Below are positions 26,390 through 35,449 of a DNA stretch of 64,000 bases, piece after piece. Position numbers and translations under genes: made by a program. The number at the start of each line of letters is the position of its first letter. Within the stretch, counting starts at the first letter, position 1. This DNA comes from JAFGHJ01 sp964606065 (GTDB lineage Bacteria; Hydrothermota; UBA3072). Location: NCBI GenBank assembly GCA_964606065.1, contig CAZSEX010000002.1, forward strand, positions 62,001 to 126,000, written 5' to 3'. The notes below the pieces were generated by a model. That model saw nothing but the letters and a program-made list of their open reading frames with translations. It did no database searches and had not been told where the DNA came from.

Positions 26390-27315
26390 TTGTTTCTTTA
26401 ATAATATTTATCGTCGTTACCTGCGGGGGATTTTTATTCATAAAAACCAGGGAACCGGGACTGATAAAAAACTGGCTGAAATCATCCCGCCCTTTCATTG
26501 CTCTTCATTATATTTTTCCTACCGTATTAGGCATTGTGCTCGGAAGTTATATATTCAAGGAACCTATCAATCTCTTAAATTCGGCTCTTCTTTTATTTTC
26601 TATCCTGTTTTCCTTTCAGACTTCAGTAATAACGAATGACATTAACGATGTCAAAACCGACCATTTATCAAATAAAAATAGCCTTTTGAGTTCAGACTCT
26701 TTCCCGATAAGTTATTACACATATTTAAGCATTTTTTTCTTTATAATTTCATTACTTTCCGCGTTAATCATCAATTACAGATTGTTTCTTATAGTAACAT
26801 TAGGACATATACTTCATTTTTCTTACTCGACAAAACCTCTCAGATTAAAACGTTTCTATCCTGTATCCGTTTTTATTCTATCATTAGCTGCTCTGCTCAC
26901 CGCTATTTCCGGCTACGCCCTTTTCAACCCGTACAAACCTATTATCTCATTCCCGTTGAAACCGGCTTTATTGATTTTCGTTCCTCTATTTCTATCTTTA
27001 AATTTCCGAGACCTTTCAGACTACAGGGGTGACGGGAAAACGAATATAACAACTTTATTCACAATATTTGGTCTTGAAAAAGGAAGACGAATAAACGCCT
27101 GCCTGGTACTTTTAAGTTACTTGCTTGTACCTTTAATTCTAAATTTCTATCAGCTCTTTATAACTACATTACCTCTTGGAATTGCAAGTTTTTATTTTAG
27201 TTTAAAAAAACCATTTAACGAAAAGATGATATTTTATATATATTTTATGTTAATTGCGGTTTTAGCGGTCTTATTACACACAAGAACCGAAATATTCCTC
27301 GGTTCAATCTTTTAA
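26386..27315 (+). CDS. UbiA-family prenyltransferase
   Basis: 309 residues, eight to nine membrane helices. Both magnesium-diphosphate motifs are present: NDINDVKTD (84-92, N-D-x-x-D-x-x-x-D) and DLSDYRGD (209-216, D-x-x-D-x-x-G-D), so it should be active. UbiA enzymes prenylate quinone rings, heme, chlorophyll or archaeal-type glycerol phosphates; nothing nearby (no menaquinone or heme genes) identifies the acceptor. Coupled by ATGA to the membrane-TPR gene. The 3' side runs into repeats. Confidence 0.88.
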   Translation: MIVSLIIFIVVTCGGFLFIKTREPGLIKNWLKSSRPFIALHYIFPTVLGIVLGSYIFKEPINLLNSALLLFSILFSFQTSVITNDINDVKTDHLSNKNSLLSSDSFPISYYTYLSIFFFIISLLSALIINYRLFLIVTLGHILHFSYSTKPLRLKRFYPVSVFILSLAALLTAISGYALFNPYKPIISFPLKPALLIFVPLFLSLNFRDLSDYRGDGKTNITTLFTIFGLEKGRRINACLVLLSYLLVPLILNFYQLFITTLPLGIASFYFSLKKPFNEKMIFYIYFMLIAVLAVLLHTRTEIFLGSIF

Positions 27316-27814
27316 TCAGATTTAGGCACTGAGGCACAAAGAAACAAATGAATATATTTGTCTTTTACTCCTCTACCGATTTTTTCACAGGCATTGTAAA
27401 ATTTTCTACAAATTAGTTTATAAACAACCAATCGCTTTCCCCGAAGAACAAACTACCCAGGACAAAAAAACACCTCTGTGACTTTGCGGCAAATTCTCCT
27501 GCGAGTATGGATTCTCAAACTATATACCTTTTTTTCTTGCCCTCCGTGTCTCGTTGTGAAAATTTATTTGCAAGTCTTGTGATAATCTCGTGTTAATCTT
27601 GTGGTTCCTATCGGGAGATGGGAGGAGTTTTAAAGATAAATATATTTTTTTTCTATGCCTTCTTTGGGTGTGTAAAGATGGGTGAAACGGATAAAAAAAT
27701 CTTGTGTTAATCAGTGGAATCTGTGGTTTAAACTGGGTTTGTGTGACTGGCTTTTGCGTCTTTGCGGTAAGAATCTCGTGCTAATCTGCCTGCCGTGCAG
27801 AGAGGAACAAACGT
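27316..27814. repeat. Large cluster of CAC-phased repeats, no gene
   Basis: A 499-bp gap between convergent ubiA and recJ filled with at least six blocks of both orientations, such as GGCACTGAGGCACAAAGAAAC (27326-27345), CCTCTGTGACTTTGCGGCAA, CTCGTGTTAATCTTGTGGTT, CTTGTGTTAATCAGTGGAAT and TTGCGTCTTTGCGGTAAG. The cluster runs into the last codons of recJ. No coding potential or hairpin terminator is apparent. Confidence 0.65.
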
Positions 27815-29491
27815 TCAGGGTGTAATCTCGTGATTTCTTTGGGGTTGTACTTTTATATCATGAATTTTCAGTGAAACTTTGCCATTCCAGTCGTCTATAA
27901 ACGGCGAATAAGCTATGTTAAACTTTTTAGAATTTCTTAATAAATCAATTTTATAACCGAGAGAAAAACCAATACACGGAATATATTTATCTTTATTTTT
28001 TACGGTAAATTTTAAATGATTTTTTCCAACGATATTGGGAACATCCGCCAATTCGATATCAAAAGCCGAAAAAACCGGTTTTGGATTACCCACCCCGAAA
28101 GGAGCTAAAATTTCGATAGCCTTTACTAATTTTTCGTTGATCGATTCGAGCGTCAGGGGAAAATCTATCAAAAGTTCCTTCTGCGGAATATTATTACCCA
28201 AATTTTTTATAACTTGCTCTTCAAAAGCTTTCTCGAAAGAACGGATATTTTCTTTCTTTATAGATATTCCGCAGGCTTGATCGTGACCACCGTATTCTTC
28301 AAGTAAAACTGATAATTCTTTTAAAGAAGCGGTAATATTAAAACCCGGAATACTTCTTCCAGAACCCCTGCAAATACCATCTTTTTCAACTATAAGAATG
28401 GTCGGTCTATTAAGTTCTTCGACAATTTTCGAGGCCACTATACCTATCACACCTTCATGCCATTCGTCGCTCGAAAGAACTATTCCTGCATTCTCTTCTA
28501 TATTACGCGAATTTAAAAAACCAAAAGCCTCTTTGTAGATTTTTTCTTGAAGTTTTTTTCTCTCAATATTACAATTTTCCAACTTCGCAGCGATTGTACC
28601 GGCCTCGGTATTATTATACGTACATAATAAATCGACAGCTTCTTTAGACTCTCCCAATCTCCCAAGAGCATTAATTCTCGGGGCAATAAGAAAAGCTATA
28701 TGCCAGGCCTGTACCTGCCCTTTCTTAAAACCAGAATTTTTTAATAATGAAACTATACCCGGCCTGCGGTTTTCATTGATTATTTTAAGACCAAGGAAGG
28801 TTAATATCCGATTTTCTCCGGTAAGAGGCATAATATCGGCGACTGTTCCGAGCGCCACAAGGTCAAGATTCCAGAGAAGAAAATTGAGAGAAAGATCTGA
28901 CATTTTTTCTATCCCCTGACAGAGTTTAAAAACAACTCCAACACCGGCAAGATCTTTATAAGGATAAGAATCCGATAAATAAGGATCTATTTTTATTTCA
29001 GCGGGATTGTGTTTTTCAGGTAAATGATGATCTGTAACTATAACCTCCAACCCCAATTCTTCAGCATATCGAATTTCCTCTTCACCATTTATACCGCAAT
29101 CAACGGTAATTATGAGATTCGTACCCCTATCCTTCAATTCTTTAATACCTGATTTATTTAAACCATATCCGTCTTCCAATCGGTGCGGAATATAAAAATC
29201 AACACCGGCATTGAGTTTCTTTAAAACAGTAAGCAATAAAGAGGTGGAAACCACCCCATCGACATCGTAGTCACCAAAAATAGAAATCTTTTGATTAGAT
29301 TCAATTGCATCTAAAATTCTTTTGCTCCCTTCCATTACACCATCCAGAGAAAAAGGATCGTGCAAACCCTCGATAGAAGGATTTAAAAAGGAATCAACAT
29401 CCGAAACACCCCTAACATTAAGCAATGTTTCAAGTATAGCTTCAGTCGCTACTGTATCTATCAACTTTTTAGACTTCAATCTCCACTTCAT
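27815..29491 (-). CDS. recJ: Single-strand-specific 5'-3' exonuclease RecJ
   Basis: 558 residues. DHH phosphoesterase motifs: FGDYDVDGV (motif I), VTVDCGING, VTDHHLPEKHNP (DHH), then the DHHA1 domain with GGHDQACGISI and a C-terminal OB-like domain (KNHLKFTVKNKDKYIPCIGF). It acts in recombination and mismatch repair. The last eight or so residues (QRNHEITP) are encoded by the neighbouring intergenic repeat, implying that the original 3' end was overwritten. It lies 57 nt after rimO on the same strand. Confidence 0.95.
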   Translation of the reverse strand: MKWRLKSKKLIDTVATEAILETLLNVRGVSDVDSFLNPSIEGLHDPFSLDGVMEGSKRILDAIESNQKISIFGDYDVDGVVSTSLLLTVLKKLNAGVDFYIPHRLEDGYGLNKSGIKELKDRGTNLIITVDCGINGEEEIRYAEELGLEVIVTDHHLPEKHNPAEIKIDPYLSDSYPYKDLAGVGVVFKLCQGIEKMSDLSLNFLLWNLDLVALGTVADIMPLTGENRILTFLGLKIINENRRPGIVSLLKNSGFKKGQVQAWHIAFLIAPRINALGRLGESKEAVDLLCTYNNTEAGTIAAKLENCNIERKKLQEKIYKEAFGFLNSRNIEENAGIVLSSDEWHEGVIGIVASKIVEELNRPTILIVEKDGICRGSGRSIPGFNITASLKELSVLLEEYGGHDQACGISIKKENIRSFEKAFEEQVIKNLGNNIPQKELLIDFPLTLESINEKLVKAIEILAPFGVGNPKPVFSAFDIELADVPNIVGKNHLKFTVKNKDKYIPCIGFSLGYKIDLLRNSKKFNIAYSPFIDDWNGKVSLKIHDIKVQPQRNHEITP

Positions 29492-29548
29492 ATTTTAATA
29501 CCTATGTATTTATACAGCAATATCTTAAATATTAAAATATCAAGCAAT

Positions 29549-30850
29549 TTATTTTAACTCCCCTATCATATCGCAACCCACAACATCCGAAATTAAACAT
29601 GGGTAGAAGCTGCCTATCTTGATCTCTTTATCCCCTGGTAGAATCCAGATAACCGGATCGATATCCGGGGCGGAATTTTTAGTTCTTCCGTAGTACTCGC
29701 CTTCTTCTATTCCATCGATAATCACTTCGAACGATTTGTCTATAAACTGCGTGTTTTTTCTTGCTATTTTTTTTTCGATTAATGATGTCAATATGTCAAG
29801 ACGGCGCATAATCTCTTTACCGGCAAGAGTCTTCATTGAAAAGGAGCGAGTTCCTTCTTCATGCGAATACGCAAAAACACCGGTATACTCGATTTCTTTA
29901 TCGCGTATAAAAGAACAGAGTTCATCGAAGTCCTTTTTTGTTTCCGTCGGAAAACCCACAATAAAAGTACTTCTTAAAGTAAAATCATCCATAGAGGTAA
30001 TCAGCTCTAATAGTTTTTCTATTTCCTTTCTACCGTAACCACGATTCATATCTGAAAGAACCGAATCGGATACATGCTGTAATGGAATATCGAGATAATT
30101 GATAACGTTAGGAAAGCTCTGCATTGTTTTAAGGAGTTCCTCGGAAACATAAAGCGGATGAAAATAAAGAAACCTTATCCAACCGGGAAAAATAGGAGCT
30201 ACTTCCTCAATAAGATTAACCAGGCTATTTCTGCCTGGTAAATCTTTACCCCATGAAGTTGTATTTTGACCGATCAAAATAATTTCTTTAACACTTCCCG
30301 GTAAATTAAAAATTTCTTCTTTTATCGCGGAGAGTTCTTTAGAATGGGAAACACCTTTTAGCTGCGGAATCACGCAAAAGGCACATTTAAAATCACACCC
30401 TTCCTGGATTTTAATATATCTGTAATGTTCCGGAGTAACACGCGGTATTTTATACAAATTTTTTCCTAAAAAACCGAGATTTGACCTGACCTCGGACTTA
30501 CCATTAGAAATTAATTCGGAAATTTTTTCTATTGATCCCGTACCAACCAATAAATCGACCTCATTCATGGTTTTGAGCAATTCCTCTCCATATCTTTGCG
30601 CCAGACAACCGACAACAACAAAAATTGCTTCTTTATTTTTATTTCTAAGTGATAATATTAAATCGATCGATTCAGAAACCGCATCACTTATGAAAGCACA
30701 ACCGTTAACAATTATTATATCTGCTTTTTCCGGAAACTTTATAAATTCAAAACCCGACGACTCCAATATATTCGAAATCGCTTCACTATCAGCTTCATTT
30801 CTGGGACAGCCAAGTGTTTCTAAATAAAAAGTTTTTCCTTTAGGGATCAC
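29549..30850 (-). CDS. rimO: Ribosomal protein S12 methylthiotransferase RimO
   Basis: 433 residues. Radical-SAM enzyme thiomethylating an aspartate of S12. UPF0004 domain with LGCPRNEADSE, a second conserved cysteine (NGCAFI) and a third (VVGCLAQRYG), then the CxxxCxxC of the radical cluster (GCDFKCAFCVIPQLKG) and a C-terminal TRAM domain. The LGCPRN-x-x-DSE signature separates RimO from MiaB. The start is GTG 30850 with AGGA just upstream, 10 nt after the ctpA stop. Confidence 0.93.
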   Translation of the reverse strand: MIPKGKTFYLETLGCPRNEADSEAISNILESSGFEFIKFPEKADIIIVNGCAFISDAVSESIDLILSLRNKNKEAIFVVVGCLAQRYGEELLKTMNEVDLLVGTGSIEKISELISNGKSEVRSNLGFLGKNLYKIPRVTPEHYRYIKIQEGCDFKCAFCVIPQLKGVSHSKELSAIKEEIFNLPGSVKEIILIGQNTTSWGKDLPGRNSLVNLIEEVAPIFPGWIRFLYFHPLYVSEELLKTMQSFPNVINYLDIPLQHVSDSVLSDMNRGYGRKEIEKLLELITSMDDFTLRSTFIVGFPTETKKDFDELCSFIRDKEIEYTGVFAYSHEEGTRSFSMKTLAGKEIMRRLDILTSLIEKKIARKNTQFIDKSFEVIIDGIEEGEYYGRTKNSAPDIDPVIWILPGDKEIKIGSFYPCLISDVVGCDMIGELK

Positions 30851-30860
30851 CTATTCCTAT

Positions 30861-32456
30861 CTAAAAAACATCCAAAGGATTTTTAGCTTTTCCAAGAATA
30901 TCTAAAGCCGCCTCAACATGCTCGTCATCCGAAATCGACGCTTCATATCTGCCTTTAGTTCCCTTTTTATTATAAGCGAGTCTGATTTTAAGACCTCTTT
31001 TTATTTCGTCTAATGCGCCATTCCAATCTTTTTCTGAAAACGCATCAGCTTTTTCAGAAGTGCTCTTTACGTAATCTTTAACTCTATTTATAAATTCTTC
31101 TCTCATTTCTGGAGTCAAAGGTTCATCATCAGGATAATTTTCAAAAGATTCTATTATTTCCATTATGTTAGTAGAATCTTTTTTTAAAGATTTCTTAATT
31201 TTATCTTTGAAAGCATTTATCATATCGGTGGTTACAGTTTCAACGTCCGGATGTCCGGATAGATAATCCACAATAAAATCAAAACCATAGGTGTATATTT
31301 TTTCGTAAAAAGGTGAAATTTTAACCTTAATTATAGAATCCGGTACTATACCCCCACCCCCCTTAACTTCTCTATGTAAAGAACCTCTGGTATGATAAAC
31401 TTGGCTGGTATCTTTTATCAACTCTCTATCAATGCATCTACCAGAAGGAGTATGGTACCTCGCTATTGTTAATTTAATGGCTTTTCCACCAGATAATGGA
31501 TAAACTCTTTGAACAGAACCTTTGCCAAAAGTTCTGGCACCAATTAAATATCCGCGATCCCAATCCTGAATCGCTCCTGCTACAATTTCGGCACCGCTGG
31601 CAGAAAACGGACTGACCAAAACAACAAGTGGATACTTAGAATAAGAACCATTAACAGAACGATATGAATCCCGTGAAACCATAGTTTTACCTTCGGTATA
31701 AACAATTTCTTTTCCTTTTTCGATAAAAAATGATGCCACTTCAGCGGCACCATCGAGAATACCGCCGGGATTATTCCTCAAATCCAGAATAAATTTTCCA
31801 GCTCCCGCATCTATAAGTGAATCCAATACTCCTTTGACTTCTTCTGGAGTACTTTTGCTAAAAGAATTAATTACTATATAACCAACATCTCTTTTCACTA
31901 AACCAGCATAAGGAACGGACTTAAGCTTAATTATGGCTCTTGTTATTGTAAAATCAATTTCTTCCTCTAAGCTTTTTCTTGAAATAGTAAGAGTTACATC
32001 TGTCCCCGGTTTTCCTCTCATCATTGAAACCGCTTTATCCAACTTCATATCTTTAGTGGAAATTCCGTCAATTTTAACAATTTTATCACCCTGCAACAAC
32101 CCCGCTTCATAAGCCGGAGTACCCTCTAACGGTGAAATGATCGTTATATATTCTCCCCTCTTAGATATTTGTATGCCCAGACCTCCAAATTCACCCTCCG
32201 TATGAACTCTCAGATCTTCATAATCTCGCTCTTTTAAATACGCCGTGTGAGCATCAAGACTATCTGTTATAGCCTCGATAGCCCGATCGAGCAATTTATT
32301 CATATCCACTTCATTTACATAATTATTATCTATAAGTCTTAAAGTGTTCTCGATAGGTCGCAAAGCGGTAAAAACATCCAAGGAAGAATACACAAAAGCG
32401 CCAAAAGCGACTAAAACAAGAAAAAACAAAAAGCCATATTTCTTTTTTGAAACCAT
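30861..32456 (-). CDS. ctpA: C-terminal processing protease (S41 family)
   Basis: 531 residues. N-terminal membrane anchor (FLFFLVLVAFGAFVYS), PDZ domain (about 85-170, with GLLQGDKIVKIDG), and S41 protease domain with catalytic serine in SPFSASGAEIVAGA and lysine in TFGKGSVQ. It cleaves or trims envelope proteins at their C-termini in the periplasm. A long C-terminal extension of 130 residues follows the core. The ATG shares one base with the tmk stop (TAATG) behind AGGAGG. Confidence 0.93.
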   Translation of the reverse strand: MVSKKKYGFLFFLVLVAFGAFVYSSLDVFTALRPIENTLRLIDNNYVNEVDMNKLLDRAIEAITDSLDAHTAYLKERDYEDLRVHTEGEFGGLGIQISKRGEYITIISPLEGTPAYEAGLLQGDKIVKIDGISTKDMKLDKAVSMMRGKPGTDVTLTISRKSLEEEIDFTITRAIIKLKSVPYAGLVKRDVGYIVINSFSKSTPEEVKGVLDSLIDAGAGKFILDLRNNPGGILDGAAEVASFFIEKGKEIVYTEGKTMVSRDSYRSVNGSYSKYPLVVLVSPFSASGAEIVAGAIQDWDRGYLIGARTFGKGSVQRVYPLSGGKAIKLTIARYHTPSGRCIDRELIKDTSQVYHTRGSLHREVKGGGGIVPDSIIKVKISPFYEKIYTYGFDFIVDYLSGHPDVETVTTDMINAFKDKIKKSLKKDSTNIMEIIESFENYPDDEPLTPEMREEFINRVKDYVKSTSEKADAFSEKDWNGALDEIKRGLKIRLAYNKKGTKGRYEASISDDEHVEAALDILGKAKNPLDVF

Positions 32457-33103
32457 TAAAATCCTCCTCTATTTAGAAAGACTAAAACTTTATTTTTTAT
32501 CATTTCGTGAATTTCGTTTATAGTCTCCTTTGAATTTATTATAAAAAACCTATTCTTATATATTTTAGCCAAATCGAGGTAAGCTTTCCTGACTCTACGA
32601 TGGAATTCCAAGTTTTCTCTTTCAATCCTATCGAAATTTGTAATTCTATTTCTCCCGATTTCAGGATCAACATCGAGTAAAAAGGTAACATCCGGTTCTC
32701 TAATATTGAATAATTTTAATTTTTTAAGTATTTTGACTTCCTCTTTTAATCCCCTTCCCGCCGTTTGATACGCAATTGTTGAATCAAAATATCGATCCGA
32801 AATAACGATCTTATTTTTTTCAAGATTAGGATTTACAACTTTTGCCAAATTTTCCGCTCTATCAGCAAGATACAGAAAAAGTTCTGTATATCTATCAATA
32901 TCTTCATTGCTTTCGAGTAGAATATTCCTTATCTTTTCCCCAACCACAGTACCTCCCGGTTCTCTTGTCAATACAACATCTTTTCCTTCTGACAAAAGAT
33001 ATTCGTATAACAACTTGCATTGAACCGTTTTACCTGAACCTTCGACTCCCTCGAAGGTTATAAAAAAACCAGTTTTTTTTTTATTTTTTTTATATGATGC
33101 TAT
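32456..33103 (-). CDS. tmk: Thymidylate kinase with a non-canonical (ATA) start
   Basis: 215 residues if begun at ATA 33103-33101. It phosphorylates dTMP to dTDP. The Walker A GVEGSGKT (19-26), DR-motif SDRYFDSTIAYQTAGRG and REPGGT are all present, but no ATG, GTG or TTG lies between the in-frame stop of the upstream gene (33118-33116) and the P-loop. The first conventional start (TTG 33013) would delete the P-loop. AGGAAAGGT lies 4-7 nt before the ATA, supporting it. The region after it is A-rich (KKNKKK), so polymerase or ribosome slippage is an alternative; the other two frames hit stops at once, which argues against a simple indel. Confidence 0.88.
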   Translation of the reverse strand: MASYKKNKKKTGFFITFEGVEGSGKTVQCKLLYEYLLSEGKDVVLTREPGGTVVGEKIRNILLESNEDIDRYTELFLYLADRAENLAKVVNPNLEKNKIVISDRYFDSTIAYQTAGRGLKEEVKILKKLKLFNIREPDVTFLLDVDPEIGRNRITNFDRIERENLEFHRRVRKAYLDLAKIYKNRFFIINSKETINEIHEMIKNKVLVFLNRGGF

Positions 33104-33115
33104 TTTGTACCTTTC

Positions 33116-34213
33116 CTATTTCTTATTTTTTTTGTTTTTGCCATACTTTTTAATAAATTCTTCGGTTTTCTCCTTTGCTATAGAATCCGGATACTGGACA
33201 GGAGGAGATTTCATTAAATAAGAAGAAGGTTCTATTAAAGCCCCTGAGATATTATTATCAAGAGCTAACTTCATAAGTCTGATAGCATCGATTATTACAC
33301 CTGCCGAATTGGGCGAATCCCAAACTTCAAGCTTCAACTCTATATTTAAAGGAACATCGCCGAACGTCTGACCTTCCATCCTCATATAAGCCCATTTCCT
33401 ATCCGACAACCATTCAATGTAATCAGAAGGACCTATATGAATATTTTCTTTTCCAATATCGAAGGGCAAAATGGAAGTTACTGCCTGCGTCTTGGATTTT
33501 CCTTTCGAAGCCAGACGCTCCCTCTCTAACATATTAAGAAAATCTGTATTCCCTCCAACATTCAATTGAAAAGTACGTTTCAAACGAACTCCACGATCAT
33601 TAAAAAGTTGAGCGAGAACCCTATGAGTAATAGTCGCTCCCACCTGAGATTTAATATCATCTCCAATTATAGGAAGCCCTTCATCTTTAAATCTATCCGA
33701 CCAATATTTTGAAGAAGCTATAAAAACAGGTATAGCGTTTATAAAACCAACCTTAGCCTGAAGCGCCTGCTCTACATACCATTTTGTAGCTTCCTCACTG
33801 CCAACAGGCAAATAGCTGATTATAATATCGGCTTTGGTTTCTTTTAAAACCTTTACAATATCAACTGTTGAACCTGGAGCTTTTTTTATAACATCGGCTA
33901 GATATTTACCGATACCATCATGAGTCATACCTCTCTGTACTGTAACTCCAAGTTCAGGAACATCGGTAAATTTATAGGTATTATTGGGATCGGCAAAAAT
34001 CGCTTTCGAAAGATCCTTCCCAACTTTAGTTCCGTTAATATCGAAGGCGGCTACAAATTCAATATCTCTAATATGATATCCGCCCAGATCAACATGCATT
34101 AATCCGGGTATCGACTTTTTAGGATTCGCATTACGATAATAATGCACTCCCTGAACCAGTGAAGACGCACAATTTCCCACACCAACTATTGCTACTCTGA
34201 CCTTATTATCCAT
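33116..34213 (-). CDS. ino1: Inositol-3-phosphate synthase
   Basis: 365 residues. It converts glucose-6-phosphate to inositol-1(3)-phosphate with NAD. The short prokaryotic form is clear: VAIVGVGNCASSLVQG Rossmann start, GDDIKSQVGATITHR, LNVGGNTDFLNM, and WDSPNSAGVIIDAIRLMKLA near the end. Its ATG overlaps the stop of the CDP-alcohol phosphatidyltransferase by one base (TAATG) with GGAGGT before it. The pairing suggests the product feeds an inositol phospholipid. The C-terminal KKNKK tail merges into the tmk leader. Confidence 0.95.
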   Translation of the reverse strand: MDNKVRVAIVGVGNCASSLVQGVHYYRNANPKKSIPGLMHVDLGGYHIRDIEFVAAFDINGTKVGKDLSKAIFADPNNTYKFTDVPELGVTVQRGMTHDGIGKYLADVIKKAPGSTVDIVKVLKETKADIIISYLPVGSEEATKWYVEQALQAKVGFINAIPVFIASSKYWSDRFKDEGLPIIGDDIKSQVGATITHRVLAQLFNDRGVRLKRTFQLNVGGNTDFLNMLERERLASKGKSKTQAVTSILPFDIGKENIHIGPSDYIEWLSDRKWAYMRMEGQTFGDVPLNIELKLEVWDSPNSAGVIIDAIRLMKLALDNNISGALIEPSSYLMKSPPVQYPDSIAKEKTEEFIKKYGKNKKNKK

Positions 34214-34791
34214 TAATTACCTCCGTTTTCCAGCCTTTTGTATGCAATTAATATCCTTTGAATAGCGGTTATATTGCTTCCTATTGCCAGAACACTCATA
34301 ATATAAATCATTTGCTGCGGCAAAACTATCAAACCACCACTTACAATGATAACACGTTCCACCCGAGAAAAGAATCCTTCCTTAATATCCACCCCAAGGG
34401 ATTCCGCTCTTGCCCGCGTATAACTTGTCAAAAAAGCTCCTAAAACAGCTGCGAAACACACAGCCGTCATCAAAAAATCTTTTCCCGCAAAAGCTATTGA
34501 AAAAAATATAAAAAACTCTCCATATCTGTCAAGTGTCGAATCGAAAAAAGCTCCGAATTTAGAAGTCTTTTTACTTGATCTCGCAATCTGTCCATCCACA
34601 GCATCCAATATTGACCCGATGAGTAAAATTATACCTCCGAGTCTAAATCTACCACTCAATATTATTAAAGCGGCACCAAGTACAATTACAAAACCTCCGA
34701 AAGTTATAATATTAGGCGACATAAAGGACAGGCTTTTAACAAGTGGTTGAAGTATTATCCTCGATTTATTCTTCAGTTTACTCCAACGCAA
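34213..34791 (-). CDS. CDP-alcohol phosphatidyltransferase, probable phosphatidylinositol-phosphate synthase
   Basis: 192 residues, about six membrane helices. The family motif D-x2-D-G-x2-A-R-x8-G-x3-D-x3-D is complete (DAVDGQIAR ... GAFFDSTLDR). The acceptor alcohol cannot be read from the motif, but the 1-nt overlap with inositol-3-phosphate synthase makes inositol phosphate the best guess; a phosphatidylglycerophosphate synthase is the alternative. TTG 34791 is supported by GGAGG 6 nt upstream. It overlaps rsmI by 19 nt. Confidence 0.88.
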   Translation of the reverse strand: MRWSKLKNKSRIILQPLVKSLSFMSPNIITFGGFVIVLGAALIILSGRFRLGGIILLIGSILDAVDGQIARSSKKTSKFGAFFDSTLDRYGEFFIFFSIAFAGKDFLMTAVCFAAVLGAFLTSYTRARAESLGVDIKEGFFSRVERVIIVSGGLIVLPQQMIYIMSVLAIGSNITAIQRILIAYKRLENGGN

Positions 34792-35447
34792 TTTTTACCT
34801 CCAATCAAAACCACAAATTCTCCTTTTAATTTAAGTCGGTCATTAAGAATTCGGCTTGCGGTACCTCTTATTACTTCTTCATAAATTTTAGTCATTTCTC
34901 TCGTTAAAACTATCTCTCTGTCCGGTAGAATCTTTTCCAGTTCTACCAGTAATCTTTCAACTCTTCTTGGTGATTCGAAAATTATAATTGTCTTATTTTC
35001 TTCTCTAATGGACTCCAAAATTTTATTTCTCTTTCCCTTTTTTTTGGGAAGATAACCGAGAAATATAAACTTATCGGGAGGAAATCCAGATAAAATCAAT
35101 GCGTTTATCACGGCGGATGGCCCGGGCAAACCTGTAAAATCTTCTTTGCCTTTTATGAGATTTTTGACGAGATAATAACCGGGGTCAGAAACTAAAGGTG
35201 AACCGGCTGATGAAACGAAAACAAAATTTTTTCCCTCTTTTAATTTATCCAATATCCAATCCGTCATTTTCACTTTGTTGAAATCGGTATAAGATTTTAA
35301 AGGCTTTTTTATGCCATAACGATTGGTTAAAATCTTAGTTTTTCTCACGTTTTCACATATAATATAATCCGCTTCGTTCATTATTCGTATAACTCTGTAT
35401 GTAATATCTTCAAGATTTCCAATGGGGGTAGCCGCAAAATATACCAA
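34773..35447 (-). CDS. rsmI: 16S rRNA (cytidine-1402-2'-O)-methyltransferase
   Basis: 224 residues. Tetrapyrrole-methylase fold with ATPIGNLEDIT at the N-terminus, SSAGSPLVSDPGYYLV, GLPGPSAVINALILSGFP, and FESPRRVERLL, all RsmI signatures. The start is probably TTG 35447, only 2 nt after the previous stop. Somewhat shorter than E. coli RsmI because the C-terminal extension is missing. Confidence 0.92.
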   Translation of the reverse strand: MVYFAATPIGNLEDITYRVIRIMNEADYIICENVRKTKILTNRYGIKKPLKSYTDFNKVKMTDWILDKLKEGKNFVFVSSAGSPLVSDPGYYLVKNLIKGKEDFTGLPGPSAVINALILSGFPPDKFIFLGYLPKKKGKRNKILESIREENKTIIIFESPRRVERLLVELEKILPDREIVLTREMTKIYEEVIRGTASRILNDRLKLKGEFVVLIGGKNCVGVN

Positions 35448-35449
35448 AG

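Noticed and set aside
32456..33013. tmk as a 185-residue protein from TTG 33013
   Set aside because: This would lack the P-loop, which is encoded in frame just upstream.
33071..33098. Frameshift in the A-runs as explanation for the missing tmk start
   Set aside because: Both alternative frames meet stop codons immediately upstream and offer no ATG/GTG/TTG, so one indel does not help; not fully excluded without reads.
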